A stretch of DNA of 64,000 bases from a bacterium UBP2_UBA2255 (GCA_002347565.1 DDXR01000025.1:1-64000), one strand, 5' to 3'; counted from the first letter of the stretch, positions 46,588 to 55,283 are shown. Program-made: numbers and translations. The notes: generated from the letters alone by a model not told the origin.

Positions 46588-46974
46588 CTAGGCACCACCA
46601 TTCTTGGTTGATCGTTTATGAACAGCTAACATTCCGATACCAATAGTCGCTGTAATGGCACAATTGTACAAAATGAACCAAATTACTGATCTCAAATCTA
46701 GACTGTGCGCGCTGATCAGTATCATTGTGAGCGTAATCAGCGCAAGAAGAATATACAGCGTTCCCGCTATCCGAAATCAATATTTACTTATCCATGCAAC
46801 GGGTAATGTTGTAACAAAGCCCGTGATCGCCCATATAATTTCATTCCATGGTTGATTTTTCCGCAATGTGAATAACACTCTGAACCTATCGAAGAGGTGT
46901 ACGATTCCAATTAGCCCTGCGAAGAGCATTATAAGTGCTCGATCTGTTGGTATTTCTTTCAAGCTGAGCTTCAT
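46588..46974 (-). pseudogene. Small membrane protein gene broken by in-frame TGA
   Basis: Reading from ATG 46974 (MKLSLKEIPTDRALIMLFAG) gives 65 residues with two membrane helices, then TGA at 46777-46779. The same frame continues open for 62 more codons to TAG at 46588 and encodes two further hydrophobic helices (LYILLALITLTMILIS and FILYNCAITATIGIGML). The join reads ISKY-TGA-FRIAG, consistent with a Trp codon mutated to TGA. Other genes in the window use TGA as stop, so recoding is unlikely. It overlaps the methyltransferase stop by ATGA, and is AT-richer than its neighbours. No family recognised. Confidence 0.65.
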
Positions 46975-47756
46975 TTGTACGCCGCCACCATCACGCGGGT
47001 GGTGTTGGCCAGCGGCGGCTCCAGCGTCCCGTGCTTGAACATCTCGACCCGCGCGAACCCGGCCTTCACCAGCAAAGTCTCGATCTCCACCAGCTCGTAG
47101 GCCCGTTCCCGGTGGATCTCGACCAACCGCTCGTGGCGCCGGCCGCGCGGCACGAACAGCGTCAGCTCCAGCTCGGCGCAGGAGCTGCCGGCGTCATAGC
47201 GATGGCGCCAGATCGAGGTGAGGCCGCCGTCCTCGCGCACCTCCAGGCGGCCGTTCCAGTATTCGGACAGCGAGTACACGCTGTTGATGTCGAACAGGAA
47301 GATCCCACCGGGCGCCAGACCCTGGTGCACCCGGCGGAACGACTCCTCCAGCTCCCGGTTGGACAGGATGTAGTTGACGCTGTCGAACAGCGACACCACC
47401 GCGGCGTACGGGCGCCTGGCAGAGAAGCTCCGCAAATCGCCCTCGGCGAACCGGACCCTGACCCGCGCCCGGGCGGCCTTCTCCCGCGCGATCTTCAGCA
47501 TCCCGGGCGACGAATCGATCCCGGTCACGGCATAGCCGGCCTTGGCCAGCAGCAGGGAGAACGAGCCGGTGCCGCACCCCAAGTCGAGCAGGTCGCATCC
47601 GTGGGACAGCCCGGCCCGCCCGATCAGCCCGTCCACGTAGCCCGTCCACTGCCCATAATCGACGTCCTTCATCAGCCGGTCGTACCACGGGGGGATCTGC
47701 GAGAACGGGGCGCGCTCGCACCCCCGGCTCCGCCTATGTCTGAGGAAGTCGATCAT
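46971..47756 (-). CDS. Class I SAM-dependent methyltransferase
   Basis: A 261-residue enzyme. The core has DLLDLGCGTGSFSLLLAKAG (motif I), GIDSSPGMLKIAREKA, AEGDLRSF and the post-motif VVSLFDSVNYILS, and the C-terminal strands end with TRVMVAAYK. The N-terminal FSQIPPWYDRLMKDVDYGQW is typical of small-molecule methyltransferases of this group. It lies between iorB and the broken membrane gene in one operon. Substrate unknown. Confidence 0.88.
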   Translation of the reverse strand: MIDFLRHRRSRGCERAPFSQIPPWYDRLMKDVDYGQWTGYVDGLIGRAGLSHGCDLLDLGCGTGSFSLLLAKAGYAVTGIDSSPGMLKIAREKAARARVRVRFAEGDLRSFSARRPYAAVVSLFDSVNYILSNRELEESFRRVHQGLAPGGIFLFDINSVYSLSEYWNGRLEVREDGGLTSIWRHRYDAGSSCAELELTLFVPRGRRHERLVEIHRERAYELVEIETLLVKAGFARVEMFKHGTLEPPLANTTRVMVAAYK

Positions 47757-47794
47757 CCCTGCCGTCTGCCCGGTGCGGGGCCCTGCCGCTCCCT

Positions 47795-48367
47795 TCAGTC
47801 ATCGTAGCCCAGCTCGAAGGCCTTCCGGTTCATCTCGACGGTCTTGGGCGGCACCCGCGAGCTGATGGTGGCGATCCAGGTCTCCCCGGGGATGCCGAGC
47901 TGCCGGGCCAGCGCGCCCACCAGCACCACGTTGATGGTCTTGGCGCTGCCGGCCTGCGCCGATAGCGCGGGCCCGTCGCAGAGCGCCGTGTTCGGCACCT
48001 GGGCCCTGATCCGGTCGACGATGTCCGCCGGGTACTGGGCCTGGCCGGTGGCCACGGTCATCGGCATCACTTGCTGCCGGTTGATGATCACCGCGCCGCC
48101 CGGCTTGAGAAAACTGAGGTAGCGCGCGGTCTCCATCTCCTCGAACGACAGGATGACGTCGGCCTCGCCCTCGCGGATCAGCGGCGAGTTGACCCGGTCG
48201 CCGTACCGCACGTGGCTGACCACGCTGCCGCCCCGCTGCGCCATGCCGTGGACCTCGCTCTTCTTGGCGTCAAAGCCCGCGGCGATGGCCGTCTCGGCGA
48301 TGATGTCCCCGGCCAGCAGCACGCCCTGGCCGCCCACGCCGCAGATCAGTATGTTGACCGTCTTCAT
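47795..48367 (-). CDS. iorB: Indolepyruvate ferredoxin oxidoreductase, beta subunit
   Basis: A 190-residue gamma-type subunit of the 2-oxoacid:ferredoxin oxidoreductase family, with GVGGQGVLLAGDIIAETA at the N-terminus and EVHGMAQRGGSVVSHVRYG. With IorA it oxidises aryl pyruvates from aromatic amino acids to aryl-acetyl-CoA, reducing ferredoxin in the cytoplasm of anaerobes. It follows iorA by 47 bp. Confidence 0.94.
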   Translation of the reverse strand: MKTVNILICGVGGQGVLLAGDIIAETAIAAGFDAKKSEVHGMAQRGGSVVSHVRYGDRVNSPLIREGEADVILSFEEMETARYLSFLKPGGAVIINRQQVMPMTVATGQAQYPADIVDRIRAQVPNTALCDGPALSAQAGSAKTINVVLVGALARQLGIPGETWIATISSRVPPKTVEMNRKAFELGYDD

Positions 48368-48414
48368 GTATTCTCCCGCGTTTTACGATTCACCATTCAC
48401 GGTTCACGCCAGGA

Positions 48415-50169
48415 TCACCGTTTCATCGCCTTCTTGGGACAGAGCGACGCGCAGACCTCGCAGCCGGTGCAGAAGATGGGGTCGATCTTCGACTTCTTCC
48501 GCGCGCTGTCGAACGAGATCGCCGGGCAGCCCAGCTTCAGGCACAGCTTGCAGCCGACGCAGGCGTCCTCGTCCACGTGCAGCGTCGGCTTGAATTTCTT
48601 GTCGATCAGGATGCAGGGCGATTTCGCGATCACCACCGACACGCCGGGGTGGCCGGCCGCCGCCTTGAGCGCGGCCTCGGTGGCCTTGAGGTCCAGCGGA
48701 TCGACCACCGCGACGTGCTTGACACCGCAGGCATGGCAGATGTCCTCGAGCGAGAGCACCGGCGAAGTTTGTCCCTGCAGGGTCCGGCCCGAGCCCGGGT
48801 TCTGCTGGTGCCCGGTCATGGCGGTGATGCGGTTGTCCAGGATCACCACCGTGCCCTGCGCGTTGTTGTAGACCATGTCGATCAGCCCGGTGATGCCGGA
48901 ATGGAAGAACGTGGAGTCGCCGATCACGGCCACCGTCCGCCTGGCCATCTCCGGCCCCAGGGCCTTCTCCAGGCCCATGGCCGCGGTCACCGAGCCGCCC
49001 ATGCAGATCACCGTGTCCATGGCGCCCAGCGGCTCCATCATCCCCAGCGTGTAGCAGCCGATGTCACCGGTGGCGGTCAGCTTCAGCTTGCTGATGGCGT
49101 AGAACACGCCGCGGTGCGGGCAGCCCGGGCACAGCACCGGCGGCCGGGCCGGCACGGCGATCGGCTGCACCGACGATTCCCGCTGCAGGCCGAAGGAGCG
49201 CGCGACCACCGTGGGATCGAGCTCGCCCGTGATCGGCACCTTGTCCTTGCCCGTGATCGGGCTGTCGTATGCGCAGGAGCCCTTCACGAAGTACCCCGCG
49301 GCCTTGATCTGCTCCTCCAGGAACGGGTCGTTCTCCTCGATCACGTAGATCTCGTCGACCGATTTGATGAAGCCGGCGATCAGCTTCTGCGGCAGCGGGT
49401 GGGTCAGGCCCAGCTTCAGGAACGAGGCGTCCGGGAAGACGTCCCTGGCGTACTGGTACGAGATGCCGCTGGTGATGATGCCGAGTTTTTTATCGCCGCG
49501 CTCGATCGTGTTGCCGGCGAACGTTTCGCCGTATTCGGACAACCGGCGCAGTCGGTCCTCGACCTTGACGTGCATCTTGCGGGCGTGGGCCGGGATGGTG
49601 ATCCGCTTGACGATGTCCTTGACGTACCCCGCCGGTGTGTGTTCGGCGCGCTGGCCCAGCTCGACCACGCCCTTGGAGTGCGAGATCCGCGTGGTCAGCC
49701 GCAGCAGCACCGGCGTGTCGAACTGCTCCGACAGCTCGAACGCCAGCTTGGCGAAGGCTAGGCACTCCTGCGAGTCGGACGGCTCCAGGCAGGGGATCTT
49801 GGCCATCTTGGCGTAGTAGCGGTTGTCCTGCTCGTTCTGCGAGGAGTGCATGCCGGGGTCGTCGGCGGTGACCACCACCAAGCCTCCGGTGGCGCCGATG
49901 TAGGCCATCGAGAACAGCGGGTCGGCCGCCACGTTGAGGCCGACGTGCTTCATGCAGGTCAGGGCCCGCGCCCCGCCGAACGAGGCCCCGGCCGCCACCT
50001 CCAGCCCGACCTTCTCGTTGGTGGCCAGCTCGGCGTAGACCTCCTTGTATTTCCCGAGGTTCTCCAGGATCTCGGTGGACGGCGTGCCGGGGTAGGCCGA
50101 CACCACGTTGACGCCGGCCTCCCAGGCACCGCGCGCCACGGCCTCGTTGCCGGAAAGGAGTTTCTTCAT
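48415..50169 (-). CDS. iorA: Indolepyruvate ferredoxin oxidoreductase, alpha subunit
   Basis: A 584-residue thiamine-diphosphate enzyme subunit. It starts MKKLLSGNEAVARGAWEAG, has SAYPGTPSTEI, the TPP-domain CPGCPHRGVFYAI, GDSTFFHSGITGLIDMVYNN and DNRITAMTGHQQNPGSG, and two C-terminal 4Fe-4S clusters (CVGCKLCLKLGCP and CTGCEVCASLCP). Length and domain order match IorA. The start is preferred over a longer reading that crosses the promoter. It is the first gene of the nine-gene operon. Confidence 0.96.
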   Translation of the reverse strand: MKKLLSGNEAVARGAWEAGVNVVSAYPGTPSTEILENLGKYKEVYAELATNEKVGLEVAAGASFGGARALTCMKHVGLNVAADPLFSMAYIGATGGLVVVTADDPGMHSSQNEQDNRYYAKMAKIPCLEPSDSQECLAFAKLAFELSEQFDTPVLLRLTTRISHSKGVVELGQRAEHTPAGYVKDIVKRITIPAHARKMHVKVEDRLRRLSEYGETFAGNTIERGDKKLGIITSGISYQYARDVFPDASFLKLGLTHPLPQKLIAGFIKSVDEIYVIEENDPFLEEQIKAAGYFVKGSCAYDSPITGKDKVPITGELDPTVVARSFGLQRESSVQPIAVPARPPVLCPGCPHRGVFYAISKLKLTATGDIGCYTLGMMEPLGAMDTVICMGGSVTAAMGLEKALGPEMARRTVAVIGDSTFFHSGITGLIDMVYNNAQGTVVILDNRITAMTGHQQNPGSGRTLQGQTSPVLSLEDICHACGVKHVAVVDPLDLKATEAALKAAAGHPGVSVVIAKSPCILIDKKFKPTLHVDEDACVGCKLCLKLGCPAISFDSARKKSKIDPIFCTGCEVCASLCPKKAMKR

Positions 50170-50223
50170 CGATCGCTCCGCAATGCTCTCTGTTGCGCGC
50201 CGCTCGCGGCGGTGGGACGACCA

Positions 50224-50252
50224 ATCATAATGAATACCAGCCGATAAGTCAA
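50224..50252 (-). promoter_or_regulatory. Sigma-70-type promoter for iorA
   Basis: Minus-strand TTGACT (50247-50252), 17-bp spacer and TATGAT (50224-50229). Confidence 0.7.
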
Positions 50253-50276
50253 GGCGGATGCGCCGCCGGGAACAGG

Positions 50277-50299
50277 AAAACCGCATCGGGTCGATGCGG
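50277..50299 (-). terminator. Rho-independent terminator of cheC
   Basis: CCGCATCG / CGATGCGG 8-bp stem (50281-50288 with 50292-50299), 3-base loop. On the minus strand TTTTCC follows. Confidence 0.75.
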
Positions 50300-50322
50300 T
50301 CGACCGCCCTGCCGGGGGTCGT

Positions 50323-50946
50323 TCAGTCGGCCACCTTCAGGGTTTCCAGCATTGTTTGCAGCGACCCTGCGTCCGGCATCATCATGAAGAACCCGGAGAA
50401 GCCCTGGGACTTGTCGCCGAAGGTGAACCGGTTCTGGACGTAGGCCACCAGCCCGCTCTCGGTGCGCTCGGCCAGGATCTTCCCCAGGATGTTCTTGAGC
50501 ACGCCTGACAGCAGCAGCGGCGTGGAGGGGACGGTCATCAGGCTCAGCAGGTCCTCGACCGCGGTCAGGTAGGCGGTGGTCATGATCTCCGACACCTCGC
50601 GGTGGATCTGGCCGAAGTTGAACTCCGGGGACTTCTTGGCCTGCGGCATGTGGTGCCAGCAATGCTGGGCGAACTCACGGGCCTTGTCGCCGGGCATCAG
50701 CCAGATCGTGGCTCCGGAGACGTCGCCGGCGAAGATGTTGACCAGGCTGACAACAGGGATGCCCGGCTTGGCGAGGGAATCGAGCACTTCGTCCATCGGC
50801 TTGATGCCGATCATCGGCACCGACACCATCACCTTCAGGCCGGTCACCTCTGCCAGCGTGGTGGCCGACTGCCCCGAGCCGATGTTGAACACCTCCTTGA
50901 GGGCGTCCTGCTGGACCGGTGTCAGCTGCTGGAGCGACGGCGCCAT
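50323..50946 (-). CDS. cheC: CheC-like CheY-P phosphatase
   Basis: A 207-residue CheC/CheX-family protein. The first active-site helix is intact (QDALKEVFNIGSGQSATTLA, with the E-x2-N pair). The second helix, HREVSEIMTTAYLTAV, keeps the Glu but has Thr where Asn is expected, so probably only one active site works. No other chemotaxis or flagellar gene is in the window and the gene is monocistronic, so its receiver partner is distant or may be one of the response regulators here. Confidence 0.85.
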   Translation of the reverse strand: MAPSLQQLTPVQQDALKEVFNIGSGQSATTLAEVTGLKVMVSVPMIGIKPMDEVLDSLAKPGIPVVSLVNIFAGDVSGATIWLMPGDKAREFAQHCWHHMPQAKKSPEFNFGQIHREVSEIMTTAYLTAVEDLLSLMTVPSTPLLLSGVLKNILGKILAERTESGLVAYVQNRFTFGDKSQGFSGFFMMMPDAGSLQTMLETLKVAD

Positions 50947-50985
50947 CGATGCGACGGAATGGGGTTGCGGCTCATCATGACATAT

Positions 50986-51013
50986 AGTATACCGAATGCC
51001 CGGCCAAAGTCAA
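50986..51013 (-). promoter_or_regulatory. Sigma-70-type promoter for cheC
   Basis: Minus-strand TTGACT (51008-51013), 16-bp spacer and TATACT (50986-50991). Confidence 0.68.
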
Positions 51014-51038
51014 CGGGTTTTTGGCGATTCTGCGACAT

Positions 51039-51065
51039 AAAAAAGGCCGCCTCTGCCGGGCGGCC
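51039..51065 (-). terminator. Rho-independent terminator of the aminotransferase operon
   Basis: GGCCGCC / GGCGGCC stem (51045-51051 with 51059-51065) and 7-base loop. On the minus strand six T follow. Confidence 0.85.
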
Positions 51066-51086
51066 CTGCGCTGGGGCACTGCGCTC

Positions 51087-52319
51087 CTAGTCCGTTCCGG
51101 CCCCCTCGTGCCCGTGCACTTCCTTCAGCGCCCGGGCGATCACCTTCACCGCCCAGTCGACGTCGCGCTTGGAGATCACCAGCGGCGGCGCGAACCGGAT
51201 GGTCTGCTCGTGGGTGTCCTTGGCCAGGATGCCCAGCTCCTTCATCCTCAGACAGTAGGGGCGGGCCTTGCCGGCTTCTAGCTTGAGCTCCATCCCGGTC
51301 AGCAGGCCCATGCCGCGCACTTCCTTGATCTTGTCGGTGGGGATGGCCCGCAGCTGCCGGCGGAAGTATTCCCCCAGCTTGGCCGCCCTGACGTCGAGCT
51401 TCTCCCGTTTCAGCACGTCGAGCGAGGCCATGCCCACGGCGCAGGCCAGCGGATTGCCGCCGAAGGTGCTGCCGTGCTGGCCCGGCCGGATCACCTCCAT
51501 CACCTTCCAGCGTGCGAATACGGCCGACACCGGGTACATGCCGCCGCCCAGCGCCTTGCCAACGATCATCACATCGGGCCTGGCGTTCTCGTGCTGCCAA
51601 CAGAACGGCCTGCCGGTGCGGCAGAATCCGGTCTGGACCTCGTCGGCGATGAACAGCACGTTGTGCCGTTCGCAGATCGCCTTGACCTTCTTGAGGTAGC
51701 CGGACGACGGCACCTTGACCCCGGCCTCGCCCTGGATCGGCTCCACCAGGAAGCCGACGGTGTTCGGCGTGATGGCCTTCTCCAGCGCCACCGCGTCGTC
51801 GTAGGGGATGATCCTGAAGCCGGGCATGGCCGGCCCGTAGCCGCCGTGGGCGTCGGGGTCGGTCGAGAAGCTGACGATGGTGCTGGTGCGGCCGTGGAAG
51901 TTCTCTGCGCAGACGATGATCTCGGCCCGGTCCTTGGCCACGCCCTTCTTCTCGTAGCCCCACTTGCGGGCCAGCTTGATGGCCGTCTCCACCGCCTCGG
52001 CTCCTGTGTTCATCGGCAGGGCCGCCTCGAAGCCGGCGTACTGGCACAGTTTCTTCAGGAACGGCCCCAGCTTGTCGTTGTGGAACGCCCGGCTGGTCAG
52101 CGTCACCCGCGCCAGCTGCCGCTTCAGCGCCCCGGCGATGGCCGGGTGACAGTGGCCCTGGTTGACCGCTGAGTAGGCCGAAAGCATGTCGAGGTACTTC
52201 CTGCCCTCGACGTCCCACACCCAGATGCCCTTGGCCTTGGCGACCACCACCGGCAGGGGGTGGTAGTTGTGCGCCCCGTACTGCTCGGCGAGCCTGATCA
52301 GTTCCTTGCTGTTGGCCAT
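51087..52319 (-). CDS. rocD: Ornithine-oxo-acid aminotransferase
   Basis: Class III PLP enzyme converting ornithine and 2-oxoglutarate to glutamate semialdehyde and glutamate. The 410-residue protein has YGAHNYHPLPVVVAKAKG near the start (a RocD signature), NTGAEAVETAIKLARKWGY, FLVEPIQGEAGV, ADEVQTGFCRTG and the PLP lysine in IVGKALGGGMYPVSA. Start ATG 52319 has a GGAGG site. It is last in the operon with BioY, DUF4438 and another aminotransferase. Confidence 0.94.
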   Translation of the reverse strand: MANSKELIRLAEQYGAHNYHPLPVVVAKAKGIWVWDVEGRKYLDMLSAYSAVNQGHCHPAIAGALKRQLARVTLTSRAFHNDKLGPFLKKLCQYAGFEAALPMNTGAEAVETAIKLARKWGYEKKGVAKDRAEIIVCAENFHGRTSTIVSFSTDPDAHGGYGPAMPGFRIIPYDDAVALEKAITPNTVGFLVEPIQGEAGVKVPSSGYLKKVKAICERHNVLFIADEVQTGFCRTGRPFCWQHENARPDVMIVGKALGGGMYPVSAVFARWKVMEVIRPGQHGSTFGGNPLACAVGMASLDVLKREKLDVRAAKLGEYFRRQLRAIPTDKIKEVRGMGLLTGMELKLEAGKARPYCLRMKELGILAKDTHEQTIRFAPPLVISKRDVDWAVKVIARALKEVHGHEGAGTD

Positions 52320-52339
52320 GTCGTGATCCTCCTGTTGGC

Positions 52340-52397
52340 GCAATTCATGAATTGCCCGTACGTTGGTCCTCTCGCCGGGGCGGTTCGCGAACCGCCC
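52340..52397. repeat. Two palindromic repeats between DUF4438 and rocD genes
   Basis: A GCAATTCATGAATTGC palindrome (52340-52355) and GGGCGGTTCG/CGAACCGCCC (52378-52397). Both belong to the families seen at 223-250 and 399-417. The second ends exactly at the stop codon of the DUF4438 gene. Confidence 0.8.
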
Positions 52398-53300
52398 TTA
52401 CTTTTTCGCTCCGAACAGGTCCTTCCTCAGACCCAGGTAAAAAGCGATGTTCGCTTTCCTGTCGGTCCGCGGCTGGATCTTGCCGTTGCGGGAGGTCATG
52501 ATGGTGGTGACGCCCGGGCCGTGCCCGGCCAGGATGCAGTCGGAGTGCACCACCACGCCGATGCTGACCGCGCCCTTGCGGTAGCAGCGGCCAAAGCAGT
52601 TGTCGGTGTTGTCGATGGCCACCAGGTCGCCGAACCGCAGTTTGTCGATCCCCAGCCGGTGGACGGCCTCCGCGTCGGCGGTGGTGATGTCGTAGTCGCC
52701 GCTGGCCACCGAGGCCGAGCCCAGGCCCGAGCCCATCAGCTCGGCGGGAATGCGGCAGGCCACCGGGACCTCGAGCTTTCTCCCGGGGCTGGTCCTGCAT
52801 CCCAGCTTGCGGAACAGGTCGGGGTCGAGGTTGAACAGTTTCAGGTCGGGGAGCTCCGGCAAGGCCAGGCCCAGGCCGTGGGCCCTGATCTGGATCTTGT
52901 CGCCGATCACCATCTGCTCGAGGACCTTCCAGTCGAAGTCGACCAGCACGTGCTCGATGCCGCCGTGCTTGCCGGTGACGAAGCCGCTGGCGCCCTTGGC
53001 CGCGCCCGAGACGATGACGGCCCGGTTGCCGATGCAGGCCAGCGTGTTCAGGCCGGAATTCTCGGCGCCGCCCGGCTCCTTGGTCTCGCGGTTGGACATC
53101 GAGACCGCCGGTTCCACGTGGTCGGCCACCCAGCCGAAGGCGGGGTCGCCCACCCGGATGTTGAAGGTGATGCCGCCGGTGCCGGGCAGGGTCATGGCCC
53201 GACCGTCGTGGCTGACCCGGTAGGGCGACCGGAACTTGGGCGAGGTCACCTCGCCGATCACCGACTGGACCACCAGCCGGTCCTGGTTTGTCTTAAGCAT
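52398..53300 (-). CDS. DUF4438 domain protein
   Basis: A 300-residue protein of the uncharacterised DUF4438 family, recognised by SPYRVSHDGRAMTLPGTGGI, GDPAFGWVADHVEPAVS, GGIEHVLVDFDWKVLEQM and GVVVHSDCILAGHGPGVT. No signal peptide or membrane helix, so cytoplasmic. It sits in an operon with two class III aminotransferases and BioY, which suggests a role near amino-acid turnover. Its TAA stop lies at the edge of a palindromic repeat. I know no biochemical function. Confidence 0.88.
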   Translation of the reverse strand: MLKTNQDRLVVQSVIGEVTSPKFRSPYRVSHDGRAMTLPGTGGITFNIRVGDPAFGWVADHVEPAVSMSNRETKEPGGAENSGLNTLACIGNRAVIVSGAAKGASGFVTGKHGGIEHVLVDFDWKVLEQMVIGDKIQIRAHGLGLALPELPDLKLFNLDPDLFRKLGCRTSPGRKLEVPVACRIPAELMGSGLGSASVASGDYDITTADAEAVHRLGIDKLRFGDLVAIDNTDNCFGRCYRKGAVSIGVVVHSDCILAGHGPGVTTIMTSRNGKIQPRTDRKANIAFYLGLRKDLFGAKK

Positions 53301-53345
53301 GCTCCCTCTTTTCGATTCCGCCGGCAGACGTCAGCGTTCCCGGGA

Positions 53346-53888
53346 TCAACGCCTCATTCCCCGCGCCACTGCCAGGACCGCCGCGGTCTTGAGCAGATCG
53401 CCGGCGATGAACGGCAGCGCGCCCAGCCGCAGCGCAGCCGGCGGAGTCAGCTTCAGCAGCATCGCCAGCTGGATGACCCCGCACAGGTAGATGACCGCAA
53501 CACCGGCCAGCAGCGCCAGCAGCGTGGCCGCGGCGCCGCGGTAACGCCCGGCGATCGACCCCGTCACCCAGGCAGCGGCCACGAAACCGAGCAGGTAGCC
53601 GCCGGTCGGTCCCAGCAGGTGGGAGAACCCGCCTGCCGCGCCCGTGAACAGCGGCAGTCCGGCCGCGCCCAGGGCGAGGTACAGCGCCTGGCTGATCGCG
53701 GCCTTCCGGCCCAGCATCACCGCGGACAACAGGACGAAGAACACCTGCAGGGTCACCGGCACCGGCGTGAACGGCAGGGGCAGGCGCACGAACGCGCCCA
53801 GCGCGGTCAGGCCAGCGAACAGCGCCACGCCGAATACGGCGGACAACCGCTGGTCAAGGGCAATCGGCCTAGTCAAGACCCGTTCCAT
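53346..53888 (-). CDS. bioY: BioY-family biotin uptake protein (ECF S component)
   Basis: A 180-residue membrane protein with about six helices and the family pattern FVRLPLPFTPVPVTLQVFFV, LGAAGLPLFTGAAGG and GPTGGYLLGFVAAAWV. It binds biotin for uptake with an energy-coupling module; no ecfA or ecfT gene is nearby, so the module must be shared or it acts alone. It lies 60 bp downstream of the aminotransferase gene in the same operon. The start may be ATG 53888 or 53900. Confidence 0.93.
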   Translation of the reverse strand: MERVLTRPIALDQRLSAVFGVALFAGLTALGAFVRLPLPFTPVPVTLQVFFVLLSAVMLGRKAAISQALYLALGAAGLPLFTGAAGGFSHLLGPTGGYLLGFVAAAWVTGSIAGRYRGAAATLLALLAGVAVIYLCGVIQLAMLLKLTPPAALRLGALPFIAGDLLKTAAVLAVARGMRR

Positions 53889-53948
53889 GCATTGCCTCAC
53901 TTGTATACGGAAACTCCTTTGCGTTCTTCGCGTCTTTGCGGCGAACGG

Positions 53949-55283
53949 TTATTTCGCAACCTTCCGGATGCACTGCTCGATGATCTCCGCGCCGGCCGCG
54001 GCCTCGTCCCTGGTGATCACCAGCGGCGGACAGATCCGCAGGGTGTTGGTGCCGCAGCCCAGCATTAACAGGCCGCGGCGGAACGCCTCGTGCAGGATCT
54101 CCTCCATCAGGCCGTGCGACTTGGCCTTGGACTTCTTGCTCTCCACGATCTCGACGCCGATCATCAGGCCCCGGCCCCGCACGTCGCCGATGATGTCGTA
54201 CTTGCGCTGCATCCGCTTGAACTCGGCCGTCAGGTAGCCGCCCACGATCCCGGCGTTACGCAGCAACCCGCCCTTGATAACGTCGAAGGTGGCGATGCCT
54301 GCGGCGCAGCACACCGGGTTGCCGCTGTAGGTGCTGCCGTGGCTGCCGGGCTTCCAGTTCATCACCCTGGCCGGCGCGATGATGGCGCCGATCGGCATGC
54401 CGCTGGCCATGCCCTTGGCGATGGTGATGATGTCGGGCCTCACCTTGAAATGCTCCATGGCGAACCAGGTCCCGGTGCGGCCCATGCCCGACTGGATCTC
54501 GTCAGCGATCAGCAGGATGCCGTGCTTGTCGCACAGCGCGCGCAACGCCCGTACCGCCTCCACCGGCGGCACCACGTAGCCGCCCTCGCCTTGGACCGGT
54601 TCGAACACCATGCCGGCGACCTCCTCGGGCGGCAGAATGGTCTTGAGCACGATGTCCTCGATGTACTTGACGCACTCCAGTGAGCAGCCCGGGTAGGTCC
54701 TGTTGAACACGCAACGGTAGCAGTTGGGGTAGGGCACGTGGGTGACGCCCGGCATGGTGGGGAAGAAGCCCTTCTTTTGGGCGGTCTTGGACCCGGTGCA
54801 CGACACCGCGCCCATGGTGCGGCCGTGGAAGGCGCCGATGAAGGCGATGAACTGCTGCCGTCCGGTGCGGTAGCGTGCCAGCTTCAGCGCGCCCTCGACG
54901 GCCTCGGCGCCCGAATTGCAGAAGAACACCCGGCTGTCCCTGCCGGTGGGAGAGACCGAGATCAGGCGCTCGGCCAGCGCCACCTCGGGCTCGTAGTAGA
55001 AGTCGGTTCCCGAGTAGTGGATGAACTTTTCGGCCTGGCGCTTGATGGCCTCCACCACCCTGGGGTGGCTGTGCCCTGTGGAGTTGACCGCGATGCCGGC
55101 GCAGAAGTCCAGCAGCACGTTGCCGTCGGCATCGGTCAGCCACACGCCCTGCCCGCGCTCGATCACCGCCGGGTAGTCGCGGGTGTAAGACGGCGACAGC
55201 GTTCGCTGGTCACGCTTGACGATGGCGCGGGCCTTGGGCCCGGGCAGCGCGGTTTTCAGGATCGGTCTCTTGATGACGGTCAT
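53949..55283 (-). CDS. Class III aminotransferase (GabT / acetylornithine family)
   Basis: A 444-residue PLP enzyme resembling the acetylornithine/4-aminobutyrate group found in hyperthermophilic archaea and anaerobes, some of which are amino-acid racemases. Segments: TLSPSYTRDYPAVIERGQG, GIAVNSTGHSHPRVVEAIK, CNSGAEAVEGALKLAR, VFEPVQGEGGYVVPP, ADEIQSGMGRTGTWFAMEH and the PLP lysine in IITIAKGMASGMPIGA. Several cysteines (CYRCVFNRTYPGC) form an insertion typical of this branch. It is first in the operon, behind a strong promoter and GAGAGG site. Exact substrate is uncertain. Confidence 0.9.
   Translation of the reverse strand: MTVIKRPILKTALPGPKARAIVKRDQRTLSPSYTRDYPAVIERGQGVWLTDADGNVLLDFCAGIAVNSTGHSHPRVVEAIKRQAEKFIHYSGTDFYYEPEVALAERLISVSPTGRDSRVFFCNSGAEAVEGALKLARYRTGRQQFIAFIGAFHGRTMGAVSCTGSKTAQKKGFFPTMPGVTHVPYPNCYRCVFNRTYPGCSLECVKYIEDIVLKTILPPEEVAGMVFEPVQGEGGYVVPPVEAVRALRALCDKHGILLIADEIQSGMGRTGTWFAMEHFKVRPDIITIAKGMASGMPIGAIIAPARVMNWKPGSHGSTYSGNPVCCAAGIATFDVIKGGLLRNAGIVGGYLTAEFKRMQRKYDIIGDVRGRGLMIGVEIVESKKSKAKSHGLMEEILHEAFRRGLLMLGCGTNTLRICPPLVITRDEAAAGAEIIEQCIRKVAK

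Noticed and set aside
46588..46974. UGA recoding (Trp, Gly or selenocysteine)
   Set aside because: Many well-defined genes here end in TGA, including ATGA overlaps, and no SECIS-like hairpin is evident after the TGA. A nonsense mutation or sequence error is simpler.
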